From UBA2336 sp964419145 (GTDB lineage: Bacteria; Bacteroidota; Bacteroidia; Cytophagales; Cyclobacteriaceae): DNA of 64,000 nt. Below are positions 26,420-35,876 of this stretch, one piece after another. Both the position numbers and the translations under genes were made by a program. Position 1 is the stretch's first letter; each line of letters opens with the position of its first letter. The notes below the pieces were generated by a model. It searched no databases. It saw only the letters and a list, made by a program, of their open reading frames with translations, and was not told the origin of the DNA. The stretch lies in the NCBI GenBank assembly GCA_964419145.1, contig CAYQOM010000007.1:62001-126000 (forward strand), given 5' to 3'.

Positions 26420-27388
26420 CTAGACTATACCTTCTTTCAATAAATCGTGCAGGTGAATAAATCCGATAATTCGTTCACTTTCTATTACAGCAAGTTGCGT
26501 GATGCTGCTTTCCTGCATCTGATGTAACGCTTTAACTGCAAACTCATCCTTAGCAATCACTTTAGGCTTTACGGTCATAATATCCGATGCTTTAATACCA
26601 GTTAGATTACTTTCCTTCTCCAACATTCTACGCAAATCTCCATCAGTTATAATGCCCACCAACTTCTGATTCTGATCAACTACAGCTGTACACCCCAATC
26701 GCTTCGAGGAAATTTCAATGATAACATCTTTCAATACTGAATCAGGCGACACCATTGGAATCTGGTTTCCTGCTATCACATCTGAAACTTTCAAATATAG
26801 TTGTTTACCCAACGAACCACCTGGGTGATACTGGGCAAAATCGGAAGGAGAGAAGTTACGCAACTCCAACAGGCTTACAGCAAGGGCATCACCAAGCGCA
26901 AGGTGGGCGGTGGTGCTGGTGGTAGGCGCCAAATTATTTGGACAGGCCTCTTCGGCAATTGTTGCATTTAAAACAAAATCGGCCTGCTGTGCGAGGTACG
27001 AATTTGTGTTGCTGACCAATGCAACAAGTTTTGAACCCCTTCGTTTCAACAAGGGCACGAGTACCTTTATCTCAGGAGTATTACCACTTTTAGAGATACA
27101 GATCACAATGTCATCCTGCTGAATCATACCTAAATCACCATGGATGGCATCTGCCGCATGCATAAAAATGGCCGGTGTGCCAGTTGAATTCAGCGTTGCC
27201 ACAATTTTATTGGCTATTATGGCACTTTTGCCAATGCCCGTTATGACAACCCGCCCTTTTGAAGAATAAATTTCTTTAACACATTCTTCAAAATCGTTGT
27301 CTAACAAAGCAGACAGATTTTCAATTGCCCGGGATTCATTTAATAACACCTCTCGTGCAATGTTTTTGATATTTTTTGCTATATTCAA
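26420..27388 (-). CDS. kdsD: D-arabinose-5-phosphate isomerase (KdsD/KpsF/GutQ family)
   Basis: A 322-aa protein that would interconvert ribulose-5-phosphate and arabinose-5-phosphate for Kdo synthesis. It has an N-terminal SIS domain (VVITGIGKSAIIANKIVATLNSTGTPAIF, about 46-75; EACPNNLAPTTSTTAHLALGDALAV) and two C-terminal CBS domains (about 205-322, with GIITDGDLRRML). The start is a TTG at 27388 because no upstream ATG is in frame and the N terminus matches the family. A TATCTTTG box lies 31 bases upstream. It precedes manC. Confidence 0.92.
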   Translation of the reverse strand: MNIAKNIKNIAREVLLNESRAIENLSALLDNDFEECVKEIYSSKGRVVITGIGKSAIIANKIVATLNSTGTPAIFMHAADAIHGDLGMIQQDDIVICISKSGNTPEIKVLVPLLKRRGSKLVALVSNTNSYLAQQADFVLNATIAEEACPNNLAPTTSTTAHLALGDALAVSLLELRNFSPSDFAQYHPGGSLGKQLYLKVSDVIAGNQIPMVSPDSVLKDVIIEISSKRLGCTAVVDQNQKLVGIITDGDLRRMLEKESNLTGIKASDIMTVKPKVIAKDEFAVKALHQMQESSITQLAVIESERIIGFIHLHDLLKEGIV

Positions 27389-27419
27389 TTCCCTTTGTGG
27401 AGTTAGCTTTGTTTATAAG

Positions 27420-27427
27420 CAAAGATA
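27420..27427 (-). promoter_or_regulatory. -7 box for kdsD-manC
   Basis: On the minus strand this reads TATCTTTG, a perfect TAnnTTTG box, 31 bases upstream of the kdsD start, in the intergenic region shared with the divergent recQ. Confidence 0.5.
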
Positions 27428-27457
27428 TAAGAATTGACATAACAGGAGTACGTAGAC

Positions 27458-29650
27458 ATGATGTTGGTTGAAGAGAAAGACGAGTTAAAGCTGAAATTAA
27501 AAGAGGTTTTCGGCTATACCCAATTCAGGGGTAATCAGGAGACTATTATCCGGAATATACTGGACGGCAAAAATACGTTTGTAATTATGCCCACCGGGGC
27601 CGGTAAATCGCTTTGCTATCAATTGCCGGCAATTCTGTCAGATGGCCTGGCCATTGTCATTTCTCCACTGATTGCCCTGATGAAAAATCAGGTTGATCAG
27701 CTAAATGCCTATGGAATTAATGCACGATTTCTGAATTCAACCTTAACCAAAGGGGAAATTACCCGGTTGAAAAAAGATTGTGCAAATGGAGTGGTGAAAC
27801 TCTTATACGTAGCTCCTGAATCACTCACCAAAGAAGAAAACATCGAGTTTTTAAAAAAAATAACAGTATCGTTTGTTGCCATTGACGAGGCGCACTGTAT
27901 TTCCGAATGGGGCCATGATTTCCGCCCCGAATATCGGAAAATAAAAACCATGATCCAGCAACTGGGCAATCTGCCGGTGGTGGCACTTACTGCTACCGCT
28001 ACGCCAAAGGTTCAGATTGATATTCAAAAAAATCTTCAGATGGAAGACGCAGATATTTATCTGTCGTCTTTCAATCGTAAAAATTTATACTACGAGGTTC
28101 GCCCTAAAAAGGAAACCAAGAAACAGCTCATCAAATTCATGCGCGACAACAAGGGCAAGTCGGGCATTGTATATTGCTTAAGCCGAAAGAAGGTTGAAGA
28201 GATTGCAAAACTGTTATCGGTTAATGGTTTCAAAGCAGCCCCTTACCATGCCGGGCTCGATCCGGATGTACGCGAAAAAAATCAAGATGATTTTCTGAAC
28301 GAAGAAGTTGACATTATTGTAGCCACGATCGCATTTGGTATGGGTATCGACAAGCCCGATGTACGTTTTGTGGTGCACTACGATGTTCCTAAATCATTGG
28401 AAGGCTATTACCAGGAAACCGGTCGCTCGGGTCGCGATGGTCTGGAAGGACATTGCTTAATGTTTTACAGCCACAACGATCTGAACAAACTCGAGAAATT
28501 TAATAAAGACAAATCTGTACAGGAACGCGAAAATGCCCGTGTACTGCTACAGGAAATGGAATACTACGCTGAGTCTCCGGTTTGTCGCAGGCGACAACTG
28601 TTGCACTACTTTGGTGAAGAATTCAAAGAAGATAACTGCGGCATGTGCGATAACTGCGTGCATCCGCGCGAACGCTTTGATGGTACCGAGGCTGTAAAAA
28701 CCGTGTTGCAGGCTGTGAAGCAAACCAATGAACGCTTCGGATTGAATCACCTGGTAAATGTGATTCGTGGTATTGAAGATGAGTATGTAAAAAGCTACGG
28801 TCACTTCGATTTGCCGATTTATGGAACCGGTGGCGATGAGGATGCTGATTTCTGGAAATCGGTTATCCGCCAAACGTTGATTTACCAATACCTGGAAAAA
28901 GACATCGACAACATTGGCGTACTGAAAATTTCAAAGCGGGGAGAAAACTTCCTGAAGAAGCCTGTGCCCGTTGAATTGGCCCGCGATCACGACTTCACTA
29001 CCGATATTGAAGATGAGGAAGTGTCATCAGAAAAAGCTCCGGCAAATGCCAAAGCTTATGATGACAAACTTTTTGAAATGCTGAAGGCCCTTCGTAAGAA
29101 AATGGCCAAGGAGAAAGATCTTCCGCCTTATGTTATCTTCCAGGATCCATCGTTGGAGGAAATGGCCACCACCTACCCCCTCACCAAAGAAGACCTGGCA
29201 GGGGTAAATGGCGTGGGCATGGGCAAGGTGAACAAATTCGGAAAGGAATTTTTGGAGTTGATCAAGCAATATGTAGAAGAAAACGACATTGAAACAGCTA
29301 CAGAGGTAGTGGTCAAGTCATCCGTAAATAAATCAAAAACCAAAATTTTTATCATCCAACAAATTGATAAAAAGGTTGACCTGGAAGAGATTGCCGAGAT
29401 GACCAACCTGTCGTTTGAAGAGTTGTTGACAGAGATTGAAAACATTTGCTATTCGGGCACAAAATTGAATTTAAATTATTACCTCGAAGCACTAATCGAT
29501 CCTCAAAAACAGGACGACATTCATGACTATTTCATGAATGCAGAAACCGATAGCCTGGATGCTGCACTGAATGATGAATCGCTGGGCGATTACTCAGAAG
29601 AGGAAATTCGTTTGATGCGCATTCATTTTATGAGCGAATACGCGCACTAA
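27458..29650 (+). CDS. recQ: ATP-dependent DNA helicase RecQ
   Basis: A 730-aa superfamily 2 helicase that unwinds DNA 3' to 5' for repair and recombination. The helicase core shows Walker A MPTGAGKSLCYQLPA, the DEAH box in VAIDEAHCISEWGHDFRPEY, VALTATATPKVQ and QETGRSGRDG. The RQC zinc-binding part follows (CRRRQLLHYFGEEFKEDNCGMCDNC), then a winged helix and an HRDC domain (about 530-610). The C-terminal extension of about 100 acidic residues is common in Bacteroidota RecQ. An AGGAG at 27444-27448 sits 9 bases before the ATG, an unusually good Shine-Dalgarno for this group. Confidence 0.95.
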   Translation: MMLVEEKDELKLKLKEVFGYTQFRGNQETIIRNILDGKNTFVIMPTGAGKSLCYQLPAILSDGLAIVISPLIALMKNQVDQLNAYGINARFLNSTLTKGEITRLKKDCANGVVKLLYVAPESLTKEENIEFLKKITVSFVAIDEAHCISEWGHDFRPEYRKIKTMIQQLGNLPVVALTATATPKVQIDIQKNLQMEDADIYLSSFNRKNLYYEVRPKKETKKQLIKFMRDNKGKSGIVYCLSRKKVEEIAKLLSVNGFKAAPYHAGLDPDVREKNQDDFLNEEVDIIVATIAFGMGIDKPDVRFVVHYDVPKSLEGYYQETGRSGRDGLEGHCLMFYSHNDLNKLEKFNKDKSVQERENARVLLQEMEYYAESPVCRRRQLLHYFGEEFKEDNCGMCDNCVHPRERFDGTEAVKTVLQAVKQTNERFGLNHLVNVIRGIEDEYVKSYGHFDLPIYGTGGDEDADFWKSVIRQTLIYQYLEKDIDNIGVLKISKRGENFLKKPVPVELARDHDFTTDIEDEEVSSEKAPANAKAYDDKLFEMLKALRKKMAKEKDLPPYVIFQDPSLEEMATTYPLTKEDLAGVNGVGMGKVNKFGKEFLELIKQYVEENDIETATEVVVKSSVNKSKTKIFIIQQIDKKVDLEEIAEMTNLSFEELLTEIENICYSGTKLNLNYYLEALIDPQKQDDIHDYFMNAETDSLDAALNDESLGDYSEEEIRLMRIHFMSEYAH

Positions 29651-29657
29651 CCCCTTC

Positions 29658-29716
29658 AAGGTTCAAGGTTTAACTCCAAAGTTCCCCAAAACTTTGAATC
29701 TTGAACTTTGAACCTT
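29658..29716. repeat. CAAAGTT-type inverted repeat element, copy 2
   Basis: The left arm AAGGTTCAAGGTTTAA (29658-29673) and right arm TTGAACTTTGAACCTT (29701-29716) match at 14 of 16 paired positions; inner CAAAGTT and AACTTTG words add to the hairpin. It lies just after the recQ stop and resembles the element at 17041-17103. It could act as a terminator or as part of the purD promoter. Confidence 0.6.
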
Positions 29717-29737
29717 AAACATTCCGGCCCATCTTTG
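29707..29737 (+). promoter_or_regulatory. purD promoter (-33 TTTG, -7 CATCTTTG)
   Basis: TTTG at 29707-29710 is followed after exactly 19 bases by CATCTTTG at 29730-29737, a one-mismatch fit to the Bacteroidota promoter TTTG-N19-TAnnTTTG. The ATG of purD is 21 bases downstream. The -33 part lies in the right arm of the inverted repeat. Confidence 0.6.
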
Positions 29738-29758
29738 AGGCTTTTTAAGCCAATCCCC

Positions 29759-31042
29759 ATGAATATTCTCATCATTGGTAACGGAGGCAGGGAACATGCC
29801 TTCGCCTGGAAAATAAAGCAAAGCAACCGGTGCAATAAATTATTCGTAGCTCCGGGCAATGCAGGCACTGCCGAATTGGCCACAAATGTGCCCATTGCTG
29901 TCGACAATTTTGATGCGATTGGAAAGTTCTGTCTGGAGCAGAACATTAACCTGGTTGTAGTTGGGCCAGAGGCACCGCTGGTAAAAGGTATCCGCGATTA
30001 TTTTGAACAAGATCAAAACCTGAAACATATTTTGCTGATTGGCCCCGGAAAAGAAGGCGCACAACTGGAGGGAAGTAAAGATTTTTCGAAGCAATTTATG
30101 TTGCGGCATGGCGTACCCACAGCCAAAGCAAAAACGTTTTTGGCACATGAGGTTAATGCAGCATTTGAATACCTTGATGAATGCGCACCTCCCATTGTTT
30201 TGAAAGCCGATGGTTTGGCTGCCGGAAAGGGCGTAATCATCACACCCGATATTAACGAAGCCAAATCGACTATCCGTGAAATGCTGGTAGACAAAAAATT
30301 TGGTGAAGCCAGCACGAAAGTTTTGATAGAAGAATTTCTGTATGGTATTGAACTCTCCGTGTTTGTGCTGACCGATGGTAAAGATTATGTCATTCTTCCG
30401 GAAGCAAAAGATTACAAACGTATTGGCGAAGGCGATACCGGCCCGAACACAGGTGGCATGGGCGCCATTTCTCCCGTTCCGTTTGCCGATGAAGCCTTCA
30501 TGAAAAAAGTGGAAAACCGGATCATTAAACCTACCATCACCGGTTTGCATAAAGAGAATATCGATTATAAAGGATTCATTTTTATTGGGCTGATGAATTG
30601 CAGCAGTGATCCGTATGTAATCGAATATAATGCCCGTATGGGTGACCCTGAAACCCAAGCGGTGCTGCCACGGATAAAAAATGATTTTGTTGACTTACTC
30701 ATTGATGCAGCAGAAGGAAATCTTTCCGGAAAGAGAATTGAATCAACAGTGGATTATGCTGCAACCGTAGTAATGGTTTCGGGTGGATATCCGGGCGATT
30801 ATCCGAAAGGCAAAGCAATATCCGGTTTGGAGGCTCCAAATCCTGCCCTCGTGTTCCATGCAGGTTCCAGGCAGGTAAATGGGCATATCGTAACTGACGG
30901 TGGCCGGGTTTTGGCTATAACCGGTCGCGGGGCTGATATGGCATCTGCTCGCGAAAAAGCCTATGCTGGTGTTGCCAAACTAAGCTGGGAAGGAGTATAT
31001 TTCAGAAATGATATCGGGATGGATTTGATGAATTTGAAGTGA
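29759..31042 (+). CDS. purD: Phosphoribosylamine--glycine ligase
   Basis: A 427-aa ATP-grasp enzyme that joins glycine to phosphoribosylamine in purine synthesis. The start is the ATG at 29759 (MNILIIGNGGREHAFAW), which begins the PurD N domain; a TTG frame further up has no family match. Other motifs are VVVGPEAPLVKGI, PTAKAKTF, PIVLKADGLAAGKGV, GPNTGGMGAISPVP and EYNARMGDPETQAVLPR. Length is normal. It stands between recQ and ricT, with its own promoter. Confidence 0.95.
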   Translation: MNILIIGNGGREHAFAWKIKQSNRCNKLFVAPGNAGTAELATNVPIAVDNFDAIGKFCLEQNINLVVVGPEAPLVKGIRDYFEQDQNLKHILLIGPGKEGAQLEGSKDFSKQFMLRHGVPTAKAKTFLAHEVNAAFEYLDECAPPIVLKADGLAAGKGVIITPDINEAKSTIREMLVDKKFGEASTKVLIEEFLYGIELSVFVLTDGKDYVILPEAKDYKRIGEGDTGPNTGGMGAISPVPFADEAFMKKVENRIIKPTITGLHKENIDYKGFIFIGLMNCSSDPYVIEYNARMGDPETQAVLPRIKNDFVDLLIDAAEGNLSGKRIESTVDYAATVVMVSGGYPGDYPKGKAISGLEAPNPALVFHAGSRQVNGHIVTDGGRVLAITGRGADMASAREKAYAGVAKLSWEGVYFRNDIGMDLMNLK

Positions 31043-31073
31043 TTCGTCAAATCCTGATTAATTATAGATTACT

Positions 31074-32237
31074 ATGGGCTGTGCGTGTGGATCATCCAAG
31101 GCTGGCGGTAAAGTAGCCGGCTGTAACAATAATGGCGCCTGTCAAACAGGTGGTTGCAATAAAATGAATGTGTTCGATTGGCTATCCAATATGGAAATGC
31201 CCAGTCAGGATACATTTAACATTGTTGAGGTTCGTTTTAAAAACGGCCGAAAAGATTTTTACAGGAATATTGATAAGCTTCAACTTACCACGGGCGATGC
31301 CGTGATTGTTGAAATACCTAATGGGCATCACCTCGGCTTTATTTCCCTCCAAGGGGAATTGGTGAGACTGCAAATGCAAAAGAAAAAAATTGCCAACGAC
31401 AATGAAATCAAAAAAATATACCGGTTGGCTCATACCAAAGATCTGGAGAAGTACGAAGATGTGAAGAAGCGCGAGCTACCCACTTTGTACCGTACCCGCG
31501 AAATTATTCGTGAGCTTAAACTGCAAATGAAACTTTCGGATGTGGAATACCAGGCCGATAACACCAAGGCGATCTTTTACTACTCCGCGGAAGAGCGGGT
31601 AGATTTCAGGGAGCTGATCAAAATACTAGCGGGTGAGTTTAAAATTCGTGTAGAGATGCGCCAGATCAGTTTGCGGCAAGAGGCTGGACGCCTGGGAGGC
31701 ATTGGCGTTTGCGGGCGTGAATTATGTTGCTCTACGTGGTTAGGTGATTTTAAAAACGTTGCCACCAGTGCTGCCCGTTATCAAAACCTTTCGCTTAATC
31801 CCAGCAAACTTTCCGGGCAGTGTGGTCGCTTGAAGTGTTGCCTCAACTACGAATTAGAAACGTATATGGAGGCGCTTCAGCATATACCTAAAGTTGAAGC
31901 TCCGCTGCTCACCGAACAAGGTGAAGCTAAACTTCAAAAGACCGATATTTTTAAACGCATTATGTGGTTCGGTTTTCGTGAAGAGAACACCTGGTACCCG
32001 TTAAACGTGGAACGGGTTAATCAAATATTGGAGTTAAATCGTGCAGGAAAAAAACCAGCTACCCTTACCGATGATGTAGCCGTAGAAAAAATTCCGGTTC
32101 AAACGCTGAATAGTGATCTTGAACGTCTTGATAAGAAATTTCAAAAGGGTGGTAAAAAGAAAAAGAAGAAAAAGCGAAATAAAAACCGGAACCAAAACCA
32201 GAACGCTAACCAAAATCAAGCCCGGAAAAAGGAATGA
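31074..32237 (+). CDS. ricT: RicT-like PSP1 domain protein
   Basis: A 387-aa protein of the PSP1/RicT family. The N terminus is Cys-rich (MGCACGSSKAGG...CNNNGACQTGGCNK), then comes the PSP1 domain with GIGVCGRELCCSTWLGDF at about 208-225 and QCGRLKCCLNYELETY at about 248-263, the paired Cys motifs typical of RicT. In Bacillus, RicT works with RicA and RicF to modulate RNase Y; partners here are not seen. The last 45 residues are Lys/Arg/Asn/Gln-rich and look disordered. Its stop overlaps the gldH start by 4 bases (ATGA), so the two are translationally coupled. Confidence 0.85.
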   Translation: MGCACGSSKAGGKVAGCNNNGACQTGGCNKMNVFDWLSNMEMPSQDTFNIVEVRFKNGRKDFYRNIDKLQLTTGDAVIVEIPNGHHLGFISLQGELVRLQMQKKKIANDNEIKKIYRLAHTKDLEKYEDVKKRELPTLYRTREIIRELKLQMKLSDVEYQADNTKAIFYYSAEERVDFRELIKILAGEFKIRVEMRQISLRQEAGRLGGIGVCGRELCCSTWLGDFKNVATSAARYQNLSLNPSKLSGQCGRLKCCLNYELETYMEALQHIPKVEAPLLTEQGEAKLQKTDIFKRIMWFGFREENTWYPLNVERVNQILELNRAGKKPATLTDDVAVEKIPVQTLNSDLERLDKKFQKGGKKKKKKKRNKNRNQNQNANQNQARKKE

Positions 32238-32713
32238 GAAAATTGATTATGTTTTGTGGTTGCATACTGGCACTCTCAGCTTGTGACGAAGCCCGACTGT
32301 ATGAAAAAAACGTAGATTTCAAGGAGCGCTATTGGTTAGTAACTGAACAACCCACTTTCGATTTTGAAATAGCCGATACGGCCACCCCATACAATTTTTT
32401 CTTCACCATCAGAAATGAATCGGATTACCCCAACGCCAACATCTATTTTACTTACACCCTATCTGATTCAACCAATAACACTCTGGAAAAAAAACTTACG
32501 AATCAATTGCTCTTCCACGAAAAAACGGGAGAACCCTTTGGCAGTAGCGGTTTAGGGTATGTTTTTGAACACCAGTTTCCGTTATTGGAAAACTACATCT
32601 TTAAAAATCCGGGTAAATACACCATGCGCTTTGAACAATTTATGCGCACCGATACACTTAAAGGAGTTTTATCGGTAGGCATTAGGGTGGAAAAATCACA
32701 AAACAGTAATTAA
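32234..32713 (+). CDS. gldH: Gliding motility lipoprotein GldH
   Basis: A 159-aa lipoprotein with a lipobox ending at C17 (ILALSAC). The sequence after it (DEARLYEKNVDFKERYW, then FFTIRNESDYPNANIYFTYTL) matches GldH, a protein needed for gliding in Flavobacterium and linked to T9SS function. It overlaps ricT by 4 bases and is followed by a strong terminator at 32718-32748. The presence of gldH supports, but does not prove, gliding or T9SS activity in this organism. Confidence 0.85.
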   Translation: MRKLIMFCGCILALSACDEARLYEKNVDFKERYWLVTEQPTFDFEIADTATPYNFFFTIRNESDYPNANIYFTYTLSDSTNNTLEKKLTNQLLFHEKTGEPFGSSGLGYVFEHQFPLLENYIFKNPGKYTMRFEQFMRTDTLKGVLSVGIRVEKSQNSN

Positions 32714-32717
32714 AAAA

Positions 32718-32748
32718 ATAACCCCGATTGAATTACAATCGGGGTTAT
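32718..32748. terminator. Bidirectional terminator between gldH and secDF
   Basis: A perfect 13-bp stem (ATAACCCCGATTG at 32718-32730 with CAATCGGGGTTAT at 32736-32748) has a 5-base loop. An A run on its left gives a U tract for the minus-strand secDF transcript. Confidence 0.85.
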
Positions 32749-32767
32749 CTCTTCTCTAAGTTTTAGA

Positions 32768-35700
32768 TTAGGCTGTTGCAGCAACAGCTTTTTTAGCTTC
32801 TTTTTCTTGTCCTTTTTTATCCAGATCCAACACGATAGGAGCTGCGATAAATACAGAGGAATACGTTCCGACAGACACCCCAACCAGAAGCGCAAATGCA
32901 AAGCCAGAAAGTACCTGGCCACCGAATATCAATAACACAATAACCACCAATAACGTAGTACCAGCCGTAATGATGGTACGGCTCAGGGTATCGTTAATGG
33001 CATCGTTAAAGATTTTGCGCAGGTCATGGGTAGCACCAAAACCAATATACTCACGAATACGATCGAAGATGATCACCGTATCGTTAATGGAGTAACCGAT
33101 AATGGTAAGAATAGCGGCCACAAATACCTGGTCAACCTCGTAGCTCATTCCCAAAAATCCTGCAATAGAAAAGGCAGCAAACACGAAGAGCGTATCATGC
33201 AGCGTAGCAATGATCGCACCTGCACTGTATTGCCATTTACGGAAACGGATCAGGATATAAATAAAGATACCGATCAATGAGAAAAGACTGGCCTCCCACG
33301 CTGAGTTCTTAATATCATCAGCCACGGTTGCACCAACTTTTGATGAGCTTGAGATAATAAAACGGCTATCATCAAGCTGCGCTTCCTGACTCGTATACTG
33401 CTTTCCGGTAATGGTTTGAAGCGCGTTGATCAGCGTTTCGCGAACTTTTTCATCAGCCTCTTCGCTATCCTCCTCAATGAGGTATGAGGTGGTTACTTTC
33501 ACCGATGAGTTGCTGCCGTAATTCTTTACTTCCGTTCCTGCTCCTTCAAAACTTTGGGTCAACTGAACTTTCAATTCGGTTGCGGCAACCGGCTGACTAA
33601 AGGCAACCACGTATGAACGTCCGCCTTTAAAATCAACACCCATGTTCAACGGCTTTACAAAAAGCAATGCCAAACCAATTAGAATTATAGCAGATGAAGC
33701 GATATACGCCTTACGGCTGTTTCCAACAAACTCATACCTTCTTCTCTTCTTCACCGCACGGGAAATAAACGAATCAAATGAAATTTTACTATCATCTCCC
33801 TTGCGGGTCATCCATTCTACAATAACGCGTGAAACATATACCGCTGTGAAGAATGAAGTAAGAATACCGATCATAAGGGTTATCGCGAAACCTTTAATCG
33901 GTCCTTGTCCGAGCATAAACAAGAAGAAGGCCGTCAACAAAGTGGTCAGGTTCGAATCGAAAATAGACCAGAACGCTCGTTGATATCCTACTTTAATAGC
34001 ATCCTTCAATTTACGACCATGCGTAATTTCTTCCTTGATACGTTCAAAGATCAGTACGTTCGCATCCACCGCCATACCAATGGTAAGCACAATACCGGCA
34101 ATACCCGGAAGGGTTAACGAAGCGTTGAACTGAGCCAGAATACCTAGGATGAAGAAGATGTTGAACACCAACGCAACATTAGCCACTAAACCTCCTTTTG
34201 AATAGTACAGCAACATAAAGAGCACAACCAACACAAGACCGCCTAACGAAGACAACAGTCCCTGATTTTGTGCAAGCTTACCAAGAGTTGGTCCAACAAT
34301 GGCTTCCTCAACAATTTTGGTTGGTGCAGGCAATGAACCTGCCTTCAAAATGTTGGCAAGGTCTTTTGCCTCTTCAACAGTAAAGTTTCCGGAAATCTGC
34401 GAATTACCATTTGGGATTTCACCATTCACCGAGGGAGCCGAGTAAACTGAATTATCCAACACGATGGCAATGCGGCCGCGAGGTGTTTTGCTTGCTGCCT
34501 CAGCAGTCATTTTTGCCCAAGCCTTGGTTCCAGTCGCGTTCATGGTCATGCTTACTGATGGCCTTGCGTATTCATCCAAATCCTGACGCGCTTCATTGAT
34601 TACTTCACCGGTCAGCTTCGGCTGGCCGGATCTGCCCATGTCAAGAAAATACAACTGAAGTCCTTCGGTTGCACCGTAATCCTTGTCGGGTTTATTAGCC
34701 CAGTACACACCTACATTTCTAGGCAACAGGCTTTTAATCTCAGGCTTTTTGAAAATACGATTAATCTCTGCCGTATCGGTTACCGCATAACGGAAAAGGC
34801 CTGGAGGATTGCTTTTGGCGAACAAAGGTGACACATTGAGGTTCTGAAGCGAATCCAAGCTATTAGAGGTTGTGTCTCCTGCTGCTGCCGATTGTAACTG
34901 CTTTTCCAAATCGGTTACACCATCAGCTTGCGTTGTGTCTGCAGAGGTGCCAACCTGATCTTCTCCGGTAGTTATATTTAGTGCGCCTTGTACTTGTCTC
35001 TCTTTAACCAGTGCTGCATTGATAGCCATCAACGAACTGTTGATATCATTGGGTTCGATCACATCCCAGAACTCAAGGCGTGCCACGCCTTGCAATAATT
35101 TCCGTACGCGTGCGGGGTTATCAGCACCCGGAATTTCAATTTGAATCCGGCCTGTTCCGGGCAAGCGCTGAATATTCGGCTGCGATGTACCAAACTGATC
35201 CAAACGATTTTTAAGAATCGTATAGGAACGTTCAATAGCCCTGTCGATTTCTTCATTTACTACAGTAACAACCTGCTCATCTGAATCATTTAAGCTAATA
35301 CGACCGCGTGTTGCGGTTGAAGCAAAAACAGGTGCAAGTCTGGCCCCCGCATTATCTTCCTGGTATGCAGCAAAGAACAGACTTGAAAATCGCTCCTGAC
35401 TGCTTTTCGAACGCTCATGTGCCTTGGCCAAGGCTTTCACAAATGCCGAATCTTTGCTGTTTCCGGCAAGACCCTTAATAATATCCACCGGAGAAACCTC
35501 CAGGGTTACGTGCATACCTCCTTGCAAATCGAGGCCACGGCTAAGTTCATTGTCTTTTACTTCCTTGTAGGTAAACTCTGCGCCAAACAGGTTATACACC
35601 GGCTGGCTCCAGATGGAATCGAGGTAAGCTTGTTTTTTACTCAGGTTCAAAACACCACTCGCATCGGTGGCATAATCAATGGCATCTTGCTGAACTTTGT

Positions 35701-35785
35701 TGGATACAAACGTAAACGACAAATAGAACAAGCAAAGAGCCGTAACAATAATGGTAAGTACAATTACAAATCCTTTGTTCTGCAT
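32768..35785 (-). CDS. secDF: Protein translocase SecDF, fused form
   Basis: A 1005-aa inner-membrane protein joining SecD and SecF, usual in Bacteroidota. It uses the proton gradient to pull proteins through SecYEG. The SecD part has the periplasmic P1 start DLQGGMHVTLEV (about 86) and the helix 4 motif GMAVDANVLIFERIKEE; the SecF part has MGVDFKGGRSYVV and GYSINDTVIIFDRIREY. A long insert at about 270-320 rich in Ala, Asp and Thr may be a loop of this lineage. It is the main Sec export aid for the many exported proteins of this window. Confidence 0.95.
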   Translation of the reverse strand: MQNKGFVIVLTIIVTALCLFYLSFTFVSNKVQQDAIDYATDASGVLNLSKKQAYLDSIWSQPVYNLFGAEFTYKEVKDNELSRGLDLQGGMHVTLEVSPVDIIKGLAGNSKDSAFVKALAKAHERSKSSQERFSSLFFAAYQEDNAGARLAPVFASTATRGRISLNDSDEQVVTVVNEEIDRAIERSYTILKNRLDQFGTSQPNIQRLPGTGRIQIEIPGADNPARVRKLLQGVARLEFWDVIEPNDINSSLMAINAALVKERQVQGALNITTGEDQVGTSADTTQADGVTDLEKQLQSAAAGDTTSNSLDSLQNLNVSPLFAKSNPPGLFRYAVTDTAEINRIFKKPEIKSLLPRNVGVYWANKPDKDYGATEGLQLYFLDMGRSGQPKLTGEVINEARQDLDEYARPSVSMTMNATGTKAWAKMTAEAASKTPRGRIAIVLDNSVYSAPSVNGEIPNGNSQISGNFTVEEAKDLANILKAGSLPAPTKIVEEAIVGPTLGKLAQNQGLLSSLGGLVLVVLFMLLYYSKGGLVANVALVFNIFFILGILAQFNASLTLPGIAGIVLTIGMAVDANVLIFERIKEEITHGRKLKDAIKVGYQRAFWSIFDSNLTTLLTAFFLFMLGQGPIKGFAITLMIGILTSFFTAVYVSRVIVEWMTRKGDDSKISFDSFISRAVKKRRRYEFVGNSRKAYIASSAIILIGLALLFVKPLNMGVDFKGGRSYVVAFSQPVAATELKVQLTQSFEGAGTEVKNYGSNSSVKVTTSYLIEEDSEEADEKVRETLINALQTITGKQYTSQEAQLDDSRFIISSSSKVGATVADDIKNSAWEASLFSLIGIFIYILIRFRKWQYSAGAIIATLHDTLFVFAAFSIAGFLGMSYEVDQVFVAAILTIIGYSINDTVIIFDRIREYIGFGATHDLRKIFNDAINDTLSRTIITAGTTLLVVIVLLIFGGQVLSGFAFALLVGVSVGTYSSVFIAAPIVLDLDKKGQEKEAKKAVAATA

Positions 35786-35854
35786 AAAAACTGATTATTA
35801 AAAATTAAGTGTTTAAGAAATAGTGAACCGGTAAAACTCCGGCAGTGAAGAATT

Positions 35855-35876
35855 CAAACGCGTTAGGGTGCGTTTG
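35855..35876 (-). other. Small hairpin at the 3' end of the 117-aa gene
   Basis: CAAACGC (35855-35861) and GCGTTTG (35870-35876) form a perfect 7-bp stem with an 8-base loop, covering the stop codon of the small gene. There is no U run, so termination is doubtful. Confidence 0.35.

Noticed and set aside
29840..30658. A 272-codon open frame on the minus strand inside purD
   Set aside because: purD is a complete, well-conserved enzyme on the plus strand; the antisense frame has no family resemblance, no signal or domain pattern and no promoter.
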